Below are positions 7,242 to 9,315 of a stretch of DNA of 9,315 bases, piece after piece; position 1 is the first letter of the stretch; the number at the start of each line of letters is the position of its first letter. The translations under genes were made by a program, and so were the position numbers. Origin of the DNA: Geobacter sp. UBA6802 (lineage in GTDB: Bacteria; Desulfobacterota; Desulfuromonadia; Geobacterales; Pseudopelobacteraceae); contig DKFG01000180.1 in NCBI GenBank assembly GCA_002452325.1, positions 1 to 9,315 of the forward strand, written 5' to 3'. The notes below the pieces were generated by a model. It was not told the DNA's origin. It searched no databases and was given only the letters and a program-made list of their open reading frames with translations.

Positions 7242-7798
7242 TGGCTGATTTCCTGCGGAGCTGGCATCTGCACAACCCCTTCCATGACGAGTTTTAAACT
7301 TTGTTGTGCCTCTCTGCCGGACTGGTCAATCTGTATGCTGCGAACATTGACAAATGGAAAGGCCAGTGTTTCCTGCTTGCCAAGCAGGTTGATAATTCTG
7401 CTATAGGTGCCCGAGTCACGTAGTGGCAGTGTAGCTGTGAAGTCAACGGCCACCATGCCTTCTTTGTTTTCTATTGCTTTAACAACCATTTCTGTTGCCT
7501 GTAGTCGGGACTTTAAGTCATCAATCCTGCTGTATGCCAGCCATTCGGGAGTGTGTGTCCCGTAAGCCGGAGGCAGGAGGGACTTGAAATCGGCTACTGT
7601 TTTATCCGCATCCTTTGCAGCAAGGCGCATTCTGCCCACATTTTGAAAAATTGTTTTCTGGTTGATGATCGTGCGTGCAAGCATCTCTTTGTACCGTATA
7701 ACAACGCTTAGCAGTGATGCTAACAGGGTAAAGCAGATAAGTATAATCCCCAGCTTGATGAGTTTTTGTCGGGTCTGTCGTTGCATGGCGGCAATCAT
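7238..7798 (-). CDS. MshJ/PilO-like inner-membrane assembly protein
   Basis: This 186-residue bitopic protein has a short basic N-terminus, one membrane segment at about 14-34 (KLGIILICFTLLASLLSVVI), and a predicted helical region at about 38-112. It ends in an alternating hydrophobic region (about 115-178) that would fit a small ferredoxin-like fold (VDFTATLPLRDSGTYSRIINLLG, then FVNVRSIQI, then LKLVMEGVVQ). This is the PilO/GspM architecture: TM helix, coiled coil, compact periplasmic domain that pairs with PilN/GspL. Placement directly after a PilM-PilN-like gene and before the MshK-like gene matches MshJ. In the machine it would help form the inner-membrane alignment complex. Its ATG overlaps the previous stop in ATGA (7795-7798); a weak GAGG lies about 13 nt upstream, so translation probably depends on coupling. 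An ATG four codons downstream (M5) is possible but has no better ribosome binding site. Confidence 0.8.
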   Translation of the reverse strand: MIAAMQRQTRQKLIKLGIILICFTLLASLLSVVIRYKEMLARTIINQKTIFQNVGRMRLAAKDADKTVADFKSLLPPAYGTHTPEWLAYSRIDDLKSRLQATEMVVKAIENKEGMVAVDFTATLPLRDSGTYSRIINLLGKQETLAFPFVNVRSIQIDQSGREAQQSLKLVMEGVVQMPAPQEISQ

Positions 7799-9126
7799 GG
7801 CTTGTGAGTGGCCTCTACACTGAATTTATTGATTTTAGGGTCCAGGGTGCGGTTGCCCAGGGTCATCCCCTTGGTCGCGGAAAGTTGGGCACCGAGTGCC
7901 TCCAGCTGCGATTGCGCATCTGCAAGAGATGGTTTGGAGATTACACCGGTTAGAGATAGCTCGATAGCGTCTTTATCCCTTTTGGCTGTCATGCTGCTGA
8001 TCGTCACATCCGTGAGAGGTGAAAGGGCAAGTGTAGCCAGCAAGCCGGGGACCGATGGTTCTGCATGCTGGCTGTTGAGTATGCTGATCAACGGCTCAAC
8101 TGACGTTCGCTTTTCCATGGCTTTTTGATGTGTTGTAATGACACTGTGCAGTAAATCAGGTGGCTGGCGCAGGCTGTTCAGATCCGTTTGCATGGCGGTG
8201 ATTAAAAAGACATGTGCTATGAGCAGAAGGATAACGAGAGCTGTTGCAGCGATAAAGCCCAGGCTGGTGTTTTTGATCAGATCCTGTTCCCGCAGGGCAG
8301 AACAGTAAGCCGGGGGTCGCAGGTCTTGAGATGCTGGCAGCGGGTACGCCAGTAATGCCAATTGAGCCGGATACTCGTTGATAATAGTAGCGGGAAAACC
8401 TGAAGGAATAACTGGTGCAAATGCAACAAAGGGAGGTGGTGGATCTTCACTGTTAATGGCTATGGCGCCGCCAGGTCTGACCCGCAGCGTCTGAAAACAG
8501 TAATCGATAGTCATGGTAACGTTCTGCCGGTCAAGGTTGTTCCAGCCACGGCATTCCGAGGGGACCTGGCGGGTAAACAGTACTGCGCCGTTCTCCAGTA
8601 CCAGCAACGTCTTGCGTTCGCCTTCATCGTATGCACAAAGCAAGGTGTCAGGTAGGTCAGACGGTGTGTTGATAACCAGCCCGGCAAGAGCATGCGGGGT
8701 AGCTGCAATCATGCGTACAGATTTATTATGGCGAATGAACGGCTCAAGCAACATGTTGAGTAATTCATCGGGCATAAGACAGCAGGCCACTCTGCGGATG
8801 GTTCTGCCATCCTGTACACTGTCACCAATAACCTGAAAACCTATGCTGAACGCCGACAACTCCGGGTGCATCCGTTTGAGTTCTGCATCAACAATGCGAG
8901 CAATAAGTTTGTCATCGACCGGTGGGATGGAGATAGTTTCATAAAGTGCGTCGGGCGGGTTGACGGTTATTAGATAGGCTTTACTTTGATCTTGAGAAAG
9001 AAATCCCTCAAGCTCATCATCAGTCAGCGTCAGAGCTCGTTTGCAGATCAAGCTGTCTCGTGTCTTTTGAGCAGTGACGATCCGGATGGCATCGGCGTCG
9101 TAACTGACGACCGCGAGGAGTGACAT
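7795..9126 (-). CDS. MshI-like PilM-PilN (GspL-type) fusion, inner-membrane assembly protein
   Basis: This 443-residue protein joins two modules usually encoded separately. Residues 1 to about 265 look like a cytoplasmic PilM actin-like domain: a degenerate first phosphate loop (SYDADAIRIV, 8-17), then LLCAYDEGERKTLLVLENGA (162-181) in the place of the second nucleotide loop, followed by VLFTRQVP (182-189). A PilN-like start (DLRPPAYCSALREQ, 268-281) leads into one membrane segment at about 287-309, then a predicted helix and a compact periplasmic domain (about 360-443; VTISSMTAKRDKDAIELSLTG). The same order occurs in GspL of type II systems. It should anchor the ATPase side of the machine to the periplasmic MshJ/MshK partners. 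ATP binding is doubtful because the loops are degenerate. The start has GGGGG four bases upstream, and no other start lies between it and an in-frame stop at 9160-9162. It is the first gene of the operon. Confidence 0.82.
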   Translation of the reverse strand: MSLLAVVSYDADAIRIVTAQKTRDSLICKRALTLTDDELEGFLSQDQSKAYLITVNPPDALYETISIPPVDDKLIARIVDAELKRMHPELSAFSIGFQVIGDSVQDGRTIRRVACCLMPDELLNMLLEPFIRHNKSVRMIAATPHALAGLVINTPSDLPDTLLCAYDEGERKTLLVLENGAVLFTRQVPSECRGWNNLDRQNVTMTIDYCFQTLRVRPGGAIAINSEDPPPPFVAFAPVIPSGFPATIINEYPAQLALLAYPLPASQDLRPPAYCSALREQDLIKNTSLGFIAATALVILLLIAHVFLITAMQTDLNSLRQPPDLLHSVITTHQKAMEKRTSVEPLISILNSQHAEPSVPGLLATLALSPLTDVTISSMTAKRDKDAIELSLTGVISKPSLADAQSQLEALGAQLSATKGMTLGNRTLDPKINKFSVEATHKP

Positions 9127-9156
9127 TAAGCCCCCATAAACTGAAATTGATTGACT

Positions 9157-9186
9157 TTTTTACCTTATGCGGGGTGTTTCTGTCTA
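9157..9186 (-). promoter_or_regulatory. Weak candidate promoter of the msh-like operon
   Basis: On the minus strand TAGACA (five of six to the -35 consensus, 9186-9181) is followed after 18 bp by TAAAAA (four of six to the -10 consensus, 9162-9157). This would give a leader of roughly 25 nt before the ATG at 9126. A competing pair is TTTATC with CATAAG at 17-bp spacing in the same stretch. I saw no clear sigma54 (GG-N10-GC) or sigma28 site. Since the hairpin at 9224-9264 lies upstream, the operon needs some promoter in 9127-9223 unless groEL transcripts read through. Confidence 0.3.
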
Positions 9187-9223
9187 GATAAAACCACTCG
9201 TCAGGGGGGATGTTTCCGAGGTT

Positions 9224-9264
9224 CAACCAGAACGGGCAGAGAAACTCTCTGCCCGTTCTGGTTG
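9224..9264 (-). terminator. Perfect hairpin downstream of groEL, probable terminator
   Basis: A 19-bp perfect stem (CAACCAGAACGGGCAGAGA paired with its complement at 9246-9264) has a 3-nt loop at 9243-9245. It lies about 30 nt past the groEL stop. No run of T follows on either strand, so this is not a textbook intrinsic terminator. It may still end transcription, stabilise the groEL mRNA 3' end, or act from both directions. Because the stem is symmetric it would form in transcripts from either strand. Confidence 0.7.
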
Positions 9265-9294
9265 CAGTAATTATTACATCTGGGTGTGGTTGGC

Positions 9295-9315
9295 TTAGTA
9301 ATCCATGCCGCCCAT
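9295..9315 (-). CDS. groL: GroEL chaperonin, C-terminal end only (partial)
   Basis: Only six codons and the stop are inside the window: MGGMDY and TAA (9295-9297). The Gly-Gly-Met tail is the characteristic flexible C-terminus of GroEL, the 60-kDa chaperonin that folds proteins in the cytoplasm. The gene continues past the right edge. Its strand matches the msh-like operon, but the hairpin at 9224-9264 separates them, so they are probably separate transcripts. The identification rests on this short motif alone. Confidence 0.75.
   Translation of the reverse strand: MGGMDY

Noticed and set aside
6781..7248. Open plus-strand frame of 155 codons lying exactly opposite the 155-residue MshK-like gene
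   Set aside because: It is almost the mirror of a real gene, has no recognisable domain, and nothing upstream supports a start. The equal length is coincidence.
9150..9179. TTGACT at 9151-9156 on the plus strand as a promoter toward groEL
   Set aside because: No acceptable -10 box follows at 16-18 bp spacing, and no plus-strand gene lies downstream in the window.
9171..9197. Imperfect palindrome around TCTAGA upstream of the operon as a possible operator
   Set aside because: The arms match at too few positions to distinguish from chance.
1..9315. CRISPR array, tRNA, rRNA, insertion sequence or phage genes
   Set aside because: I saw no direct-repeat array, tRNA cloverleaf, transposase motif or terminal inverted repeats; coding sequences fill the window.

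Overview
The window reads as bacterial chromosome of moderate GC. It is almost entirely filled by one seven-gene minus-strand cluster encoding the assembly machinery of a type IV pilus of the MSHA (mannose-sensitive haemagglutinin) kind, or a closely related type II secretion-like machine. The outer-membrane secretin lipoprotein, a GspE/PilB ATPase with a C-terminal tetracysteine site and two inner-membrane alignment proteins point to a Gram-negative. The GroEL tail ending MGGMDY and the gene arrangement would fit a deltaproteobacterium such as the Desulfuromonadales (Geobacter/Pelobacter type). That placement is inference from memory of similar clusters, not something the sequence proves.

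Layout from the right edge: the last six codons of groL (chaperonin GroEL, minus strand) end at 9295. A perfect 19-bp hairpin at 9224-9264 follows. A short leader with a weak candidate promoter comes next, and then seven tightly packed minus-strand genes: an MshI-like PilM-PilN fusion (9126-7795), an MshJ/PilO-like protein (7798-7238), an MshK/GspB-like protein (7241-6774), the secretin mshL (6792-5026), the ATPase mshE (5011-3359), the platform protein mshG (3362-2145) and the AAA+ ATPase mshM (2142-1219). Junctions are 4-nt ATGA overlaps (three), a 19-nt overlap, or gaps of 2 and 14 nt, so the set is very probably one translationally coupled operon. A TPR membrane protein resembling MshN lies on the opposite strand (163-1209), with its stop codon 9 nt from that of mshM. 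Positions 1-162 are its leader.

How they probably work together: MshE hydrolyses ATP on the cytoplasmic face and drives MshG, which extracts or polymerises pilin. The MshI-, MshJ- and MshK-like proteins bridge the inner membrane to the periplasmic domains of the MshL secretin. MshM and the TPR protein are accessory factors for assembly. The N-terminus of MshE carries two tandem 24-residue motifs separated by five residues, the arrangement described for the c-di-GMP-binding MshEN domain, so the machine is probably switched by c-di-GMP.

The window contains no pilin, prepilin peptidase or PilT-type retraction ATPase; these must lie to the left or elsewhere. I did not find a wholly new system. 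The points of interest are the PilM-PilN fusion, the inverted mshN-like gene, the likely c-di-GMP input and the absence of pilins.
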